This document shows positions 12,280-24,190 of a stretch of 64,000 bases of DNA, one piece after another. The notes beneath the pieces are model-generated. The model was not told the DNA's origin. It saw only the letters and a program-made list of their open reading frames with translations, and did no database searches. Numbering within the stretch: the first letter of the stretch is position 1; each line of letters opens with the position of its first letter. The position numbers and the translations under genes were made by a program. This DNA comes from Polytrichum commune (taxonomy: Eukaryota > Streptophyta > Polytrichopsida > Polytrichales > Polytrichaceae): positions 35,017,501 to 35,081,500 of the forward strand of contig OX485805.1 of NCBI GenBank assembly GCA_950295325.1. The letters run 5' to 3'.

Positions 12280-14224
12280 CCGTAACACCATAGCAGGTTC
12301 GTCACCTAGCGAACGAATATTTATTTATTTTGAAAAAATAAGGTTCGTTTGCTGAAAATAGATTTTTTTGAAATTCGTTCTTCTATTTTGAGGAAAAATA
12401 ATAATACGTCTTGGAACAGAGTAGATGTACCGGGATGACAACTTAAATTGATTTTTTCATCCATTTGTGCCGGGTCCCCTTGTCGAAACCTAATTTTTTG
12501 CCCTAATCTTGCTTAACTTAAGTACTTTCACTTAACTTGTTGTAAACTGTATGTCTTTTCTGTTTGCACACTTGTATGTATTTGTTTTTTGTTGTGTGTA
12601 AGTGTACAAGAGAGAAATTAGCGATGGCTCCCAAGCAACAAAGGGTAGATTTTGCATTTGTTCCCATCACAAAAGAGGAGAGGACGGTGGAGATTGAGAA
12701 GGAATTTTCAAGTTTGGACCAGAGGTTAGAGGAGGAGCGCTCAAAACCAGACAAGGATATTTTGAAACGACCAGTGGGGAGACCAAAGAAGACAGAGATG
12801 GTGTTGTTGAAGCCAAAACTTGAGAAGATGAAGTGATCAGGAAAGGTTAGAGGTTCCTACACAAACTGGTTTACTCCAGTTATTTGGCCGCCTATTTTCA
12901 ATGCAATGAAACAACATAGATGCATTGCAGGAGCTTTGAGTTTCTTGAGGGCAGCTTACAGGAAACCAGAAGATCTCTCTAGTGTGTATGACAGTTTATT
13001 TAAGAATTCTATGAGAGATTGGTTCCATTCAAACGGAGAGCTGAAAGATACATACAAGAGATGTGTAGAATTTGGCACTTACTTTGCCAAATCTGCTCAA
13101 CATTGTCTAGTGTTAGAATCTCACCCTGCCTTGAAAGAAGAAATCTGCACAGTCTTAAAGAAGATGAGGATGGCAGGACAACCTCTTTATGCAGTTTGCA
13201 TCTAGCCATTAATCAAAGCAATCATCCTCGACAAAGCTCCACAAATTCTTGAAGGTACACATTCAATAGCATTTCGTGTCTCTTATGAATGGACTAAGAA
13301 TTTTGTCAAGTCTGAATTGAATTGGAGTTACCGAGCATCAACAACTGTAGCGGGAAAATTACCAAAAGACTTTGAAGAGCAGGGCAAAGCAATGGCACAA
13401 CGTTGTGCATATTTGGTGAAAGTTCACAATATTCCTCAGGAATTAGTTGTGAACTCTGACCAAACATAGATATATTTAGTACCTACAGGAAGATCTAGGA
13501 CGTGGGAGACAAAAGGAGCCAAACATGTCAACGTACACGGAGCAGAGGACAAGCGACAAATTACCGTTATAGTCTCTTCAGCAGTAGATGGTCGTTGTTT
13601 GCCTTTCCAAGTAATTTTCCAAAGCACAACCACAAAATCTCTGCCTAAGTTAGAAGGAGGGAGAGAAGAGTGTGAATTATCAGGGTGGAATATTTTCTAC
13701 AGCTACAACCACTGGTCTACATTAGAAACGTGCAAAGAGTTTGTAGAAAGGATTCTTAAACCTTACTTGGTTGCACAAATTGAGCTCAAGGCACTTCCAG
13801 TAGATCAAGAGATGATCTGGCTCATAGATTGTTGGAGTGTGCACATTAGCAAAGAATTTCGGGAGTGGATGAAGATTCATCACCCCAAAATTCATGTGCT
13901 CTATATTCCTGCAAACTGTACAAGTGTATTTCAACCAGCGAATGTTGTAATTCAAAGGCCCTTCAAGCATGCCTTTCGTTAGGAATTCAACCAATTCACT
14001 ATGGATACTATAACAAAGCAACTGAATGGAGGAACAAATGTGCACATTGATTTCAAAATGTCCAAGCTAAAGCCTCACATTTGTCATTGGCTTTACAAGG
14101 CTTGGATTCATGTTTCAAGCAAAATCAATATGATTGACAAAGGATGGGAGTAGGCTGGACTTCTAAGAGCATTTGACAATAAGTTTCAAAAATAAGCTAT
14201 GATGGATAATATGGTAAAACCATT

Positions 14225-15186
14225 CAGACCTTGTACAGCCGCTAGCCCACGGACTTTTTGGGCTAACGGCTAACCTAATAGCTAACAGTTATGGCTGAAA
14301 ACAGTTCTAAAAAAAAACGGGCTAGCCCAGCTATGGCTAGATCGCGGCTTGAAAAATTATGGGCTAGCCTAGCTATGGCTAGATCGAGGCCTCAAATAAT
14401 ATGGGCTAGCCCAGCTAGTTATTAGCTAGCTAAAGATAAGTCATGTAACTCAATTGGCTCAAGCTAAGGCCAAGCCATGTCATCCCTACCACTACCATAA
14501 AATTTTTAGGGTTGAGATCATATGTCCATATCCAAGTGCTTCCAAGTGCAACCGGTTACATGTTTACATCTTTTGATATGTCTTTACTCAAAGTGGGTAG
14601 AATGTTGTGTTTGGCGGAAGTAGCCGCCGCTTTACTAGCCTCCAAGCCCGGATCGGGTGGGCTAGAATGTGACTTTGGCAATCTAAATGATATCATTATT
14701 CCAAAGAGATCATCGCTTGGGGGAGGATTTGCAAAGGCATCAATGATGTTGAAGTTGAACAAACATCTAATGCCATACGATCCTGAAAAGTTGATCTTGT
14801 TGGATAATTCCGATTGGAAGAATCACATTCCCAAACGCCCTATTTTCGATGAGGAATTGTAGATAGAGGATGATGACAATTTGTTGGTAGAGAATGATGA
14901 GCAACATGTTTTAGATATTGACGACGATGAGTGATTTTGACTGATATGAAATATAATTGTATTGATGAGACAATGTCTCCTAGAATTCATTATATGAGCT
15001 ACATGAATTAATTTATTAGGTCAGCTAGTCCAGCTATATGGCTAAAAACGGTACCCGGAAAAAATGGGCTAGCCCAGCTATGGCTAGATCGAGGCCTTAG
15101 AAAATATGGGCTAGCCTAGCTATGGCAAGATTAAGGCCTCAAAAATATGGGCTAGCCCAGCTAGCTAATGGGCTATAAAAGGTGTG
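14225..15186 (+). mobile_element. Nested hAT element, 962 bp, inside the pogo-like transposon
   Basis: Its ends are CAGACCTTGTACAGCC on the left and the complement of CACACCTTTTATAGCC on the right (13 of 16 match). It is flanked by a perfect 8-bp duplication AAACCATT (14217-14224 and 15187-15194), the size typical of hAT. About 100-bp near-identical blocks (14316-14421 and 15064-15169) lie in direct orientation near each end, built from GGGCTAGCCCAGCTATGGCT units. Only the C-terminal piece of a transposase is present, so this is a deletion derivative that moved with help from elsewhere. Confidence 0.88.
14569..14935 (+). pseudogene. hAT transposase C-terminal dimerisation domain fragment
   Basis: The frame holds LECDFGNLNDIIIPKRSSL, a spacer, LKLNKHLMPYDPEKLILLD, then WKNHIPKRP. 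This fits the C-terminal (dimerisation) part of a hAT transposase group with an LExDF..KR signature. A TAG at 14860 interrupts an acidic tail (IEDDDNLLVENDE) that ends at TGA 14933-14935. The catalytic core is absent. Confidence 0.7.
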
Positions 15187-15567
15187 AAACCATTGTTTAA
15201 CAACAAAGGAGAAGAAAGAGTGCAAGCTACATATACAGAATGCAATGAAGAGACTGACGTCGAAGTGTCTTTAGACACTGTAATGGAAAATAATTTGAGC
15301 AGAGTGGCAGAACTTTCCAAGACAATCAACTCAAATCGAATGACAACAATACGGGAGCTTGCAAGAAATTTTTTTTTGACAAAGTTCTGATGTAAGTTTT
15401 TCCCACTGAAGTTTTATTGTATTCAAATTAAGTGTTGCTTTAGTACATGTACTTACAAATCATCTATCTTTCTATCTATCCATCTATCTATCTACTTACA
15501 CTCACATACATGTCTACGTGCAAATTCAGCTGTTGACCTGCAAGACACATCACAAGTACAAAAATAG

Positions 15568-15858
15568 TCAACAACAAACAAATTCAACATCTGCTTCAAT
15601 TGTAATCTCGTTCAAGCTATCACCAGTTTTGTAATCACAAGCTGATTCAATGTCACTTACCTTAATTATTCTATCACTTGCTACAAGGTTGAAGGCAGGA
15701 TGCTCAAGCATGATCCTGGGTGTGAAACCAGGAATTTCCACATCCAAGTTTCCAACAGATTCCAAAACCGAATAATTTCTATGGACCCATAAACCCTTGG
15801 GGTTCAGGAGAATATTACCTTCAGCATCCCGACTCAAGCAACTGCTCCAACACCCCAC
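15568..15858 (-). CDS. Unidentified minus-strand frame inside the pogo-like element
   Basis: This 96-residue open frame has normal-looking amino acid use and contains PGFTPRIMLEHPAFNLVA and a Cys-rich end (EFVCC). It does not overlap the transposase coding region. It could be part of a second, convergent element gene or a captured host fragment. I do not recognise it, and it has no obvious start context or signal. Confidence 0.3.
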   Translation of the reverse strand: MGCWSSCLSRDAEGNILLNPKGLWVHRNYSVLESVGNLDVEIPGFTPRIMLEHPAFNLVASDRIIKVSDIESACDYKTGDSLNEITIEADVEFVCC

Positions 15859-16083
15859 GGCCCCTGCATGGTCATGGTCACGGCCACAACATAGTTACGA
15901 CTTATGTTTCTACTGGATCAATTCAGCTTGCTTAAACACTCATAGGAGAAACTCACTCAACCAGTTTAGCAACTCACAGGAGAAACTCACTCAACCAGTT
16001 CAGAAACTCACTCAACCAAATTCACAACGACTTTGACCTCTCCGGGGTGAACCTGTTTCGGAACCAGGTTGAATCTGCTTGTT

Positions 16084-16595
16084 TCATTCCCTAAAACCTC
16101 GACTCAAGAAAACCAAGCTCCCCGACTCAAAGATCCCGAGCTGATCTCCTCGACCTTCTATGTCCACCTCCTCGGCCTTCTCCGACTGTGACTGCCTACT
16201 TCGAAACTGGAGCTGTGTCCCCTCAACCACCGGTGCCACCTTCTCTGTCCACCACCGACAAGTGCTCCTCGACACCACCTCCTCGGCCTCCTCCGACTGT
16301 GGATCTGCCAGCTCCGAAACTGGAGCTGCGTCCTTCTCAACCACCGGTGCCACCTCTACCGGTGTAGCGAAATCCTCTTCCGAAGCAGGTGCCTCCTCCG
16401 AACAACAGGTGGCTCCTCCTCGACAACATGTGCCTCCTCTACCGGAGCATACACCTCCTTCTCCTCAACTGCAAGGCCTCCACCTCTTGAGCGGCTACCC
16501 CTCCTCAGCAACATGGGCCTCCTCCGATGGAGCAGCTTCCTCCTCGACGATCCAGGATGTGATAAACGATCACTAATAGGAAGAGGTCGTAGCAA
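16084..16595 (-). repeat. Internally repeated glutamate/valine-rich frame in the pogo-like element
   Basis: The minus strand carries two or more imperfect repeats of a roughly 75-90-bp unit, reading like VAPVVE..(A/Q)..SE.AEEV in one frame, followed by degenerate GAGGAGG-rich DNA. Several frames stay open because the DNA is a purine-rich low-complexity repeat. It might be the remains of an acidic repeat protein, or simply repeat DNA. Confidence 0.4.
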
Positions 16596-16878
16596 CTCCT
16601 GTCTTATGCATGCACCTGTTCGGCTGTGAGCAATGGAATTTGTGGACCCTAACTGACTTTCCAGCTCCTAAACCGTGATAATAGGATCTAGTGCGCTTTA
16701 CCAGCCTGTGAAACTTGTAATGGCATGCGAACAAAGTCTGCTTCACCCAACTTTCTGGATTTTCGTTCTTTTCAGAATATAATTTTCCATAATTTCGTTC
16801 TTCATGGCCTGGAATTTCTGATTTTTTCGTTTTTTTTTTGGAATTATTTAAGAACGAACCTGCTATGGTGTTACGGTA

Positions 16879-19044
16879 TTGAACTGATAGGTATTATAAA
16901 ATGGTATACCAAGTCGGGTCCGGACCTTGAAAACCTCCATTTCTTCAAAATTGGTATGGATGTAAGTATGGATAATTTCCATTTTGAAAAGGGTATCAAT
17001 ATCTGGGTATGGAATTATGTGATATCAGCAATGTTTTGACTCAGATATCAATTATTATTTCTAGCACTCACATCTCTACAATGTGGGTGGCCAGTTTGCT
17101 GACATTCAAAGGTAGTTTCAAGCCAACATCAAGCAGCTTACATTTAACATGCTCCTCAGTTCTGCTCTTACCTATGCTGTTACAAAAAAGAATGATTTGG
17201 GTCTTTCACTAGATTACGTGTACAATCTGCTCACTGAACTCAACTAAGCACGATCATCCAAGTAGCCACACTAATTAAACCAATTAGTGAGTGTGGGAAA
17301 TTAGTGAAGGTGATACCAAATTCCTATATTCTATGAACTAGTGCCAACAAAACATCTAGGAAACATTGTTCATCTTGGCACTTGGCATGAAAGTATCGGC
17401 ACTTGGTATGAAAGTACTAGCACTTGGCACTAATCACTAAAAATATTGGCACTTGACACTATTCATTGACAAGCATGTGGCACACACTAATCACAAGCAC
17501 ACATTAATTTCTTGAAATCCATGCTAAATGAGCATAGAATTTACCGTCGTCGTGATTTTGGTGTCACCAGTAGCAACTTCAATCCTTGGTGACTTTAAGA
17601 TTTGGCTAGATTGTGCATGTGACTTGAAATAGTACCACTCTTACTAATTGGAATGTTTAGTGCAACTTCCTCCAAATTGTCTTCATAATCATCTAGCAAG
17701 ATGGACTCTTGCTGGTGGGAAAAAATAAATAAATTTGCATATTGTTGGGGGCGATTCATAGTGAGTCCTTGCATCATCAAGCCAATTCTTATATATCATG
17801 AGAAGATTGTCCAAATTGGCAAGCCCAAGCGACAACAACACAAACTTGTCATAAAATTGACAATATTGAAAATACATTTGGTTTTAATCTAGGACCAAGG
17901 GATGGCAAGAATTTGACAAGCTAAAAACAAAGTGAAGGAAATTGACAAGAATGGAAGTTTTTGTGTGGAGGATGGAGCACCAAATAAACAATTGGTTAGC
18001 ACTGGGTTAGTTGGGGTATCAGGTAGGGTAGTTGGGTTCAACCCACTATGAATTTTCACTGAAATTGGAATAAAAACCTTCTTGTCATACTCCTCAATTG
18101 TGATTTGGGCTCTATCAACTCCCAAATGTTCCATCATGATGCACTCCAACTCCTTGAACTTGGGTCCAACATCAAGGCAAACATATTGTGCGCCTTATTT
18201 TTGTTAAATTCCACAATAATGCACGTAATAATTAGAAGTTGGACAAAGTGCATGAAGAAACAATGTTTCAAACGAGAGCTAGATAGAAGATTAAGTACAT
18301 CTCCCCAAAAAATCACCCCCTCCAACCCTAAATGCCATTGCACCCTCCAAAAATCTTTGGCTCAAGAAAAATCCAAAATTCAATGTGTGCATTGGGTAAG
18401 CCATTATTATGATAAAGTCTTTTATGCATTCTACCCTACCCAGGTCGAGAGGAACAAACAAGAGGCAATATGAGACATCCAATATCATATTTGCAACACT
18501 AGAGCATTATGGTACAAATCAAGGTAACTCAAAATGAAAGGTCTCATAATAATGGCATGTCCTAGTTACAATGCTCTACATATGCTTGCCTAGTTGGTTA
18601 TGTGATGCCATATTGATACCTATTATTGATGACCAGGTAGTCATGCCTACACCACCATACACCTCATTGACCAATTGAAACTCCGCTTGCTCAAATTCCG
18701 AACACTACAAAAACACCTCCACACCACTGCCATCCGCTCCTCTTAGCTCTCATCCTTGATACACGATAATTTGAATCATTGAGACATCCCTCACAAGAGG
18801 TTACATGAGTGCCCCACTCTTATGCCCATTTGATTTATCCCAAACTAACCCGTCCCTCTACAAAATCTTGACAAAACTTGAAACCACAAAAGTTGGTAGA
18901 TATGACAACCTTAATTTAATTCAAGGATAGCATCAACCTCTTTACGTGGTATCAAATTTGGGCCGCCGGTGTGACTAACCACAATACCCACTTACCAACC
19001 AACTTACTCAACTAGCTTACACAAAACCAACCACCTTACTTAAA
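16879..19044. other. Intergenic region, decayed repeats only
   Basis: AT-rich spacer without a recognisable gene. A short direct phrase, (CT)TGGCACTTGGCATGAAAGTA, is repeated near 17375-17420. Minus-strand open frames at 17595-17877 and 17889-18149 look like pieces of an old transposon protein but show no diagnosable motif. Confidence 0.5.
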
Positions 19045-19298
19045 TCACTATATTCGTTAATTTGGGACTTTTTCGGCATTTTGAGAGTTTACAAATATAA
19101 GAACATGGATAAAATCACACAGATATTGGAGAATGTTTTAAGATGCAAATACTTTGAAGCGGGTGTTCATATCAAGAAACCAATTAAGAACTCATATCAA
19201 GATGGTTTAGGTAGGACGACCCAAACATTAGACCATGTTGTTGTGGTCCATATATTAATTTGAGACAAGAGAAAGTCTCAAATTAACGAATATAGTGA
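19045..19298. mobile_element. 254-bp MITE with 28-bp inverted ends
   Basis: The ends read TCACTATATTCGTTAATTTG and its inverse with one mismatch over about 28 bp. The superfamily is unclear; TA dinucleotides near the tips would allow a Tc1/mariner origin. It is non-coding. Confidence 0.75.
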
Positions 19299-19589
19299 TT
19301 CAACCACCTTACACAATCCCAACCATCTTACCTGACCTCAAGGTGCCTAGACACATCTAGATTCACATTTTAACCACCCAATACCTTTCAAAGGTGAATT
19401 CTATTCAAGGTTATTGAGTGAATTGTAGGTTTTGAGCTTCAACCAATTATTTCTTAAAATCAACCGGTTCATTTGTAACTAGCAGCGGGTTCTCCCCATT
19501 CATTGCTTCTTGCTTCTTGGATCTAAAGAAATTGATCATGAAGGCCTGCAATTCAAATACTTCACCATCCTTATCCATGCAAATAATAA

Positions 19590-19994
19590 GGGTTGGTTCA
19601 CACAGGGTCCCAAGTCCTAAGTCCCAAGTCACTTGAGGTCAATTTGTGCAATCTTAGCCGTTGAGAGCATGGAAGTTGGGACTTACCGCTTCACACGGGG
19701 CAACAAGTTCTAGGTACCAAATAGGACATGGATGCCTACATGACAACAATTTTTGGAGGTGAGGCTTGGGACTTGTGTTGAGAGTTGGGTCGAGCAAAAA
19801 ACTAAACCCAACTCTCAACACAAGTCCCCGTGAATAATTCGGCATAGAATAATCAAGATCCGACTTCAATGATAGTTAACCATATTTTAATAGTTTCTTG
19901 AGACTCAAAAGTAAGGACTTTGCCTCCATGTTGGGACTTGCTAACATGAGTGGGACTTGGGACTTGGGACTTTGGACCCCATGTGAACCGGCCC
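19590..19994. mobile_element. Tourist-like (PIF/Harbinger) MITE, 405 bp, TAA duplication
   Basis: The left end GGGTTGGTTCACACAGGGTC and the right end (inverse GGGCCGGTTCACATGGGGTC) are flanked by TAA on both sides (19587-19589 and 19995-19997), the 3-bp duplication of PIF/Harbinger elements. CCCAAGTC units repeat in the arms. The centre is a second hairpin (ACCCAACTCTCAACACAAGT and its complement). Confidence 0.82.
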
Positions 19995-20738
19995 TAACTA
20001 GGTGACAATGAAGTTCATGCTGCACTCGGGACTAAAAGACCATACAAGCAGCATCTAATTTGATTCCCTCCTCTACAATGCATTGAGATCCAGTCTTTCA
20101 TTTTGCCAAGTGCTCACATGAATCGGTTGTTTCCACAGGCAAATTGTATTCAACATTATCCCAATTCATGTCAGAAGCACGGGCTCAAATGGCAATTGAC
20201 ACAAGCTCGAGGTTTTCTGAAATGACCTTCAATTCAACTTGTTGAATCAGTGCGATATACTCATGAGAAGGTTGAACGTGCTCCAAATATCATGGGCTTC
20301 TCACATGTCTGAGGCTGTAATTTGTATAGTAAGTTGGTTCTCCGATCATGACAGTAAGGACAGCAAAACTGTTATATCGTAACTCTAATCTACGGGAATG
20401 GATTCAACTCTAACAGGAAATTCGTCCTTCAAAGAGGCACCAAACTCTTTGTGAAAAAATGTACAGTATAATCACCTTGGATGAGATTTCAAGCCTTGTT
20501 CGAACATGAAAAGATTCAATCTGATCTTCGCATAAAACGTGAAATTATGTTTTATCATTGAGCATGGACTAACAAAACGTCAGATCTACATGGAGATATA
20601 CAAGGTCGTTGATAAAAATGTCAAAAAGTAAACTATCGAAGCAGTCTCTGGAGCAATTTTTGGACATAATTGGTCAAATTCCTAGTGTTTCCAAGTCCAA
20701 CTGGTCACACGTTGTGATCTTTCGGTTTTTCTTTATTA

Positions 20739-21080
20739 CACCATAACCTCTGTAATGTCACTCCCTCTCTAATATCCTAAAACCCAGGAAATAGATGTAC
20801 TCAATTTCTATCTCCCTCCTTGTTGTCACATTTTCCTTCCATATATCACAAGTTTTGACATGACAATAATCCACCAAAGAATTCAAACCATGCGCTTGCA
20901 CACATCACGTCGTCCTCATTATCCTCATTGTCATTATTGCAATGTTGACTTTGTGTTTTTTTTGTAATGTCACATGCTACACAATTCTCTGTTATCACGC
21001 ATCCAAATTAACACTACAAACCTCCTTAATATCACGTACACTTTGATTGCCACAAGCATGATATTACAGAGGTTAGAGTG
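20739..21080. mobile_element. MITE family M, copy 1, 342 bp, TA duplication
   Basis: It begins CACCATAACCTCTGTAATGT and ends with the inverse of CACTCTAACCTCTGTAATAT, with TA on both sides (20737-20738 and 21081-21082). Related ends occur at 22163 (one end), 27480-27540, 34095-34173 and 34659-35015. The TA duplication suggests Tc1/mariner. Confidence 0.75.
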
Positions 21081-21082
21081 TA

Positions 21083-22744
21083 ATTTGAAGTATATTCCAT
21101 AGATTCCTCTAAAATCATAGAGCATTTAAGGCAGTTGACCCCAACACACCCAGCCCATCCAACATCATGGACATTGGGCCATTTGTGTTCAACTACGATG
21201 ATGGTCATGTGAATCTTATGTTTGAAGCTGACCTATGGATACAATGAACAAATGGGGAGAACTGAGCGCTAGTTACAGATGAACCGGTTGAGTTCGAGGA
21301 ATAACTGGTGGAAGTTCAAGACTTCAGGAAAATCACTGATCATCTTAAAAGTATCTATAGAATATACCTCAAATTAGTAAAGAAAAACCAAAAGATCACT
21401 AATCTGAATTGGAAGCACTAGGATGTTGCAAATTTTGCTCTTGCATCTATTAGACAAGTAATACTTTATGATCTCTGTAGCATCACTGTAAGATATCTCA
21501 TACCAAAAACGACGTCTAGGAAGTATCTAGATTGTATCGATCTTGGACACTGTCACTTCAGTCTTTTGTGTTGATTTTTTTTTTTTTGGTTTTGTTGCGT
21601 TTATCCGAACTTTGTGTATCATTACAAATATATACAACAACGAGAAAGTGTGTGTAAGTTCATCTTATTGCAACTAGTAAACTGAGGATGGTAATGCAAC
21701 AATGAGAATGTAGGCAAAGCTAAGTATGAGCACCAAATAAGGACTCAAGATATGGACCAACAAAAAGCTGATGTTACAACAACAGAAGAAGAGTGATCTT
21801 ATGACTGTCAAGAAGAAGCTCTATCTACTTCATGACGAGATGCGAGTTGAGGCACATACGAAAAGTTGGCGAGATTGTACCTGTCGATGCAGTGCCTTCT
21901 CCACCATCTCCATCACCGTGCTCGCCTTCAGTTAATAGTCGCGGGATGGCCTTCGGGAGCAGCACGTCGACGTTCTTGAGTGATTGGAAATTTGGTTGCT
22001 GGTTTGCAAGGAAACCACTAGCGACCTTTCTGGCAATGTTGGCATCTTTGCGTTTGAGGAAGGGTTCGGAAACAGATAGATCTACAGAACTGGTTGAACT
22101 TCACAAGTGGAGACTTGAGAGTTATGGGTTATGGGCATGGTTGGCAACAAGCACTGGGATGCACACTCTAAACTCCGTAGTATCACACCTGTGGCAACCA
22201 AAGTGCACGTGATGTTACAGAGTTTTGGAGTGTTAATGTGGATGCGTGATACTATAGATTTAGTGTAGCATGTGACATTATGGAATAATACAAAGGAGAT
22301 ATGAGGACAATTTGAGTCACCTACGCTAGTGTGGTCCACTCCACTTGGTCTTCCCGGGCAATGTGGCGGACTCATGCACCAACATTCAACAAAGTGGCAT
22401 TAAAAGAAGAAGAAGAAGACACTCCACATGTTTGGCACATGGCATAATGTGAGGGTGTGTGTTGACTTCTTGGGTGGTGTAGTTAGCTTTTTGGTTACAA
22501 ACAAACCCAGGGAACAAGTCAGGGAAGACTTAAAAGGTGATTCTTATATCATCTAGGTGTCTTAGACAAGGTTTTGTTAGGATAAACACAAAGGTATAAC
22601 ACTTTACTTCATCTTTGGTGTGACAATTCATTTAAGGGTAAGGGGTAAAAACATCTAAAAGATCCCTCCTTTCCAGTACATGCAAGAGTGACAGTCTTTC
22701 ACCTCACTTTACTTTTCATGGCAATTGTCTGGCAGTGGATTCTT
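21083..22744. other. Intergenic region with a partial family M copy
   Basis: No gene was recognised. Around 22163-22345 is a diverged, one-ended copy of MITE family M (CACTCTAAACTCCGTAGTAT, then GGCAACCAAAGTGCACGTGA, a phrase shared with 34690). A 126-residue open frame at 21832-22212 has no family features and runs into the MITE, so I regard it as chance. Confidence 0.5.
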
Positions 22745-24190
22745 TTTATTAGGACCAAGTGCGGTGCACAAGCATAGGCACAGCCATCGACTATAGTCTT
22801 TGCATAAGTATCGTCATTGTGTCTTAATTATCAAAGCCAAGGGCACTTTGATCTTTGCTATAGTCTTTAGATCCACATTAACCAAGTACACATCAAATTA
22901 TAGTCTTTGATATAGTCATTATGCATTATGGATCATAATTCCAACACAACCATAGACTAAAAGCATATATGTTCAATTATTAATCACTTACAAAACAACA
23001 GGGTTAGGATTACCTTTTCCTGGAATAGGAAACATTCAGCCAATGACTGCATTGTCCTTTCGGCTTCTCACCAAGGTAACTGTTCAAGGCTATAGTCTTC
23101 CCACTAGGCCCTTTCATCTCCCAGCATGACTATTGCCTTCTCAATCCATTAAGTTCACTTACACTTAGGATTACAAACACACAAACACTCATTGGGCTAG
23201 TACAGATTCCTTGATCTTATTCAGTCAACTTATTAGCTGATGTCATCACCTCCTTTATTAATTTCATGTTCTTACTCCATTGACATGAAGCTCTCAGATT
23301 TACACTTGATTACTCCCAGGCAATCATCTCTCAGGAGCTCTCTTAATTTTCCCAGACTAGAGTCTTGTCCTAATTGGGTCTACCCCGGTCTCTCAGGGAA
23401 ATTCCCTCATCTATTACAAAGACTATCGCCTTCACTCAAGGTAATTGAGAATAAAATCTCATCATCCATTCCCTCAGGAAGGTAACTTCCCAGACTATTG
23501 CCTTAAGCTATGATGAGAGATAATCTCAGTTATTAATGCAGACCATTGCCTAGCCGTGTTCACTTTCTCTGAATCATTATATAATGATAAACTTAGACTA
23601 TGGCCTGATCATATAATTGAGTTACTCAATACTGTGGATTCAAATGAACTTGCAATCAATCATACACAACACACAAGGCTATAAACTGTAGTCACTGTAG
23701 CAAGGTAGAAGCAATTCCAACAACAGTAACTCCTACACTTTGCAATCCTTGCAAAGTGTTCTGACACACAAACACAGACTATAGCCCGAACACTTACTTA
23801 GAATTAGTCTTCCATCCCAATATCAGACTATAGCCTGAACTCACAATAAATATTCAATAGACACAACAACAGAAACAAAGTAGATCTCTCACAATGTAAT
23901 AATTCAGGATTCACTCCCATGTAAATAATTACTTAATATTGATCAATGATACATCAAAAAGACTATTGTCATGCACAACCAAAGTGCATCAATTTGCAGA
24001 CTATACTTCAAAAGGTCTAAAAACAATGGAGTTCAATCTCTATCCCAGAGATGACTAACTTCTTTTTTACCTCCCCCTTCCTTTATACTTTGTGAGGAGT
24101 CCTCTTCAGCCCTACATCCTTTCATATCAGACTATAGCCTTGGAAGTTATGCTTTTCGGAATCTGAAGACTATAGTCTGTTCACATGGAC
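22745..24190. repeat. Cluster of about 18 short ACTATAG-type motifs
   Basis: Variants of AGACTATAGCCT / AGGCTATAGTCT occur on both strands at irregular spacing of roughly 40-150 bp across 1.4 kb (for example near 22785, 22858, 22899, 23090, 23425, 23492, 23597, 23778, 23826, 24128 and 24168). The core ACTATAG(T) is nearly palindromic. Two or three similar motifs recur near 29510-29570. The arrangement resembles the subterminal binding-site clusters of some DNA transposons (CACTA type) or an LTR/enhancer repeat. No coding potential was seen. Confidence 0.6.

Larger units (their letters stand above)
12624..15390 (+). pseudogene. Pogo-like DDE transposase, decayed and interrupted
   Basis: One frame runs from ATG 12624 with an N-terminal charged region and an AT-hook-like RPVGRPKK. 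It continues through the catalytic domain (VVNSDQT; then WLIDCWSVHISKEF; then CTSVFQPANVVIQRPFKHAF). Stops interrupt it at 12834, 13203, 13467, 13980, about 14153 and about 14191. The third acidic residue of the DDE triad, normally in FQPAD, reads N here. The frame is broken by the hAT insertion and resumes after it (KGEERVQATYTECNEE to 15390), where the target duplication lets it be followed. It cannot encode a working enzyme. The family assignment rests on the DDE_1-type spacing and motifs. Confidence 0.88.
12280..16876 (+). mobile_element. Pogo-like (Tc1/mariner superfamily) DNA transposon, 4.6 kb, with TIRs and TA duplication
   Basis: The left end (from CCGTAACACCATAGCAGG) and the right end (reverse complement of the same) match for 23 bp. 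TA dinucleotides flank both ends (12278-12279 and 16877-16878), the target duplication of this superfamily. Subterminal GAACGAA / TTCGTTC motifs occur near both ends (about 12309, 12375, 16787, 16851). Inside are a decayed DDE transposase on the plus strand (12624-15390), a nested hAT element (14225-15186), and about 1.4 kb on the right whose open frames lie on the minus strand. The intact ends and duplication show that the whole block moved as one unit before it decayed. Confidence 0.9.

Noticed and set aside
17595-18488. Minus-strand frames as a possible transposase gene
   Set aside because: Several short frames in different registers without diagnostic residues; could be a relic, but there is not enough to name it.
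21832-22212. 126-aa open frame in spacer
   Set aside because: No recognisable motif and its end lies inside a MITE family M-like sequence.
22745-24190. CRISPR-like array
   Set aside because: Motifs vary in sequence and strand, and spacing ranges widely; the DNA is nuclear plant DNA.
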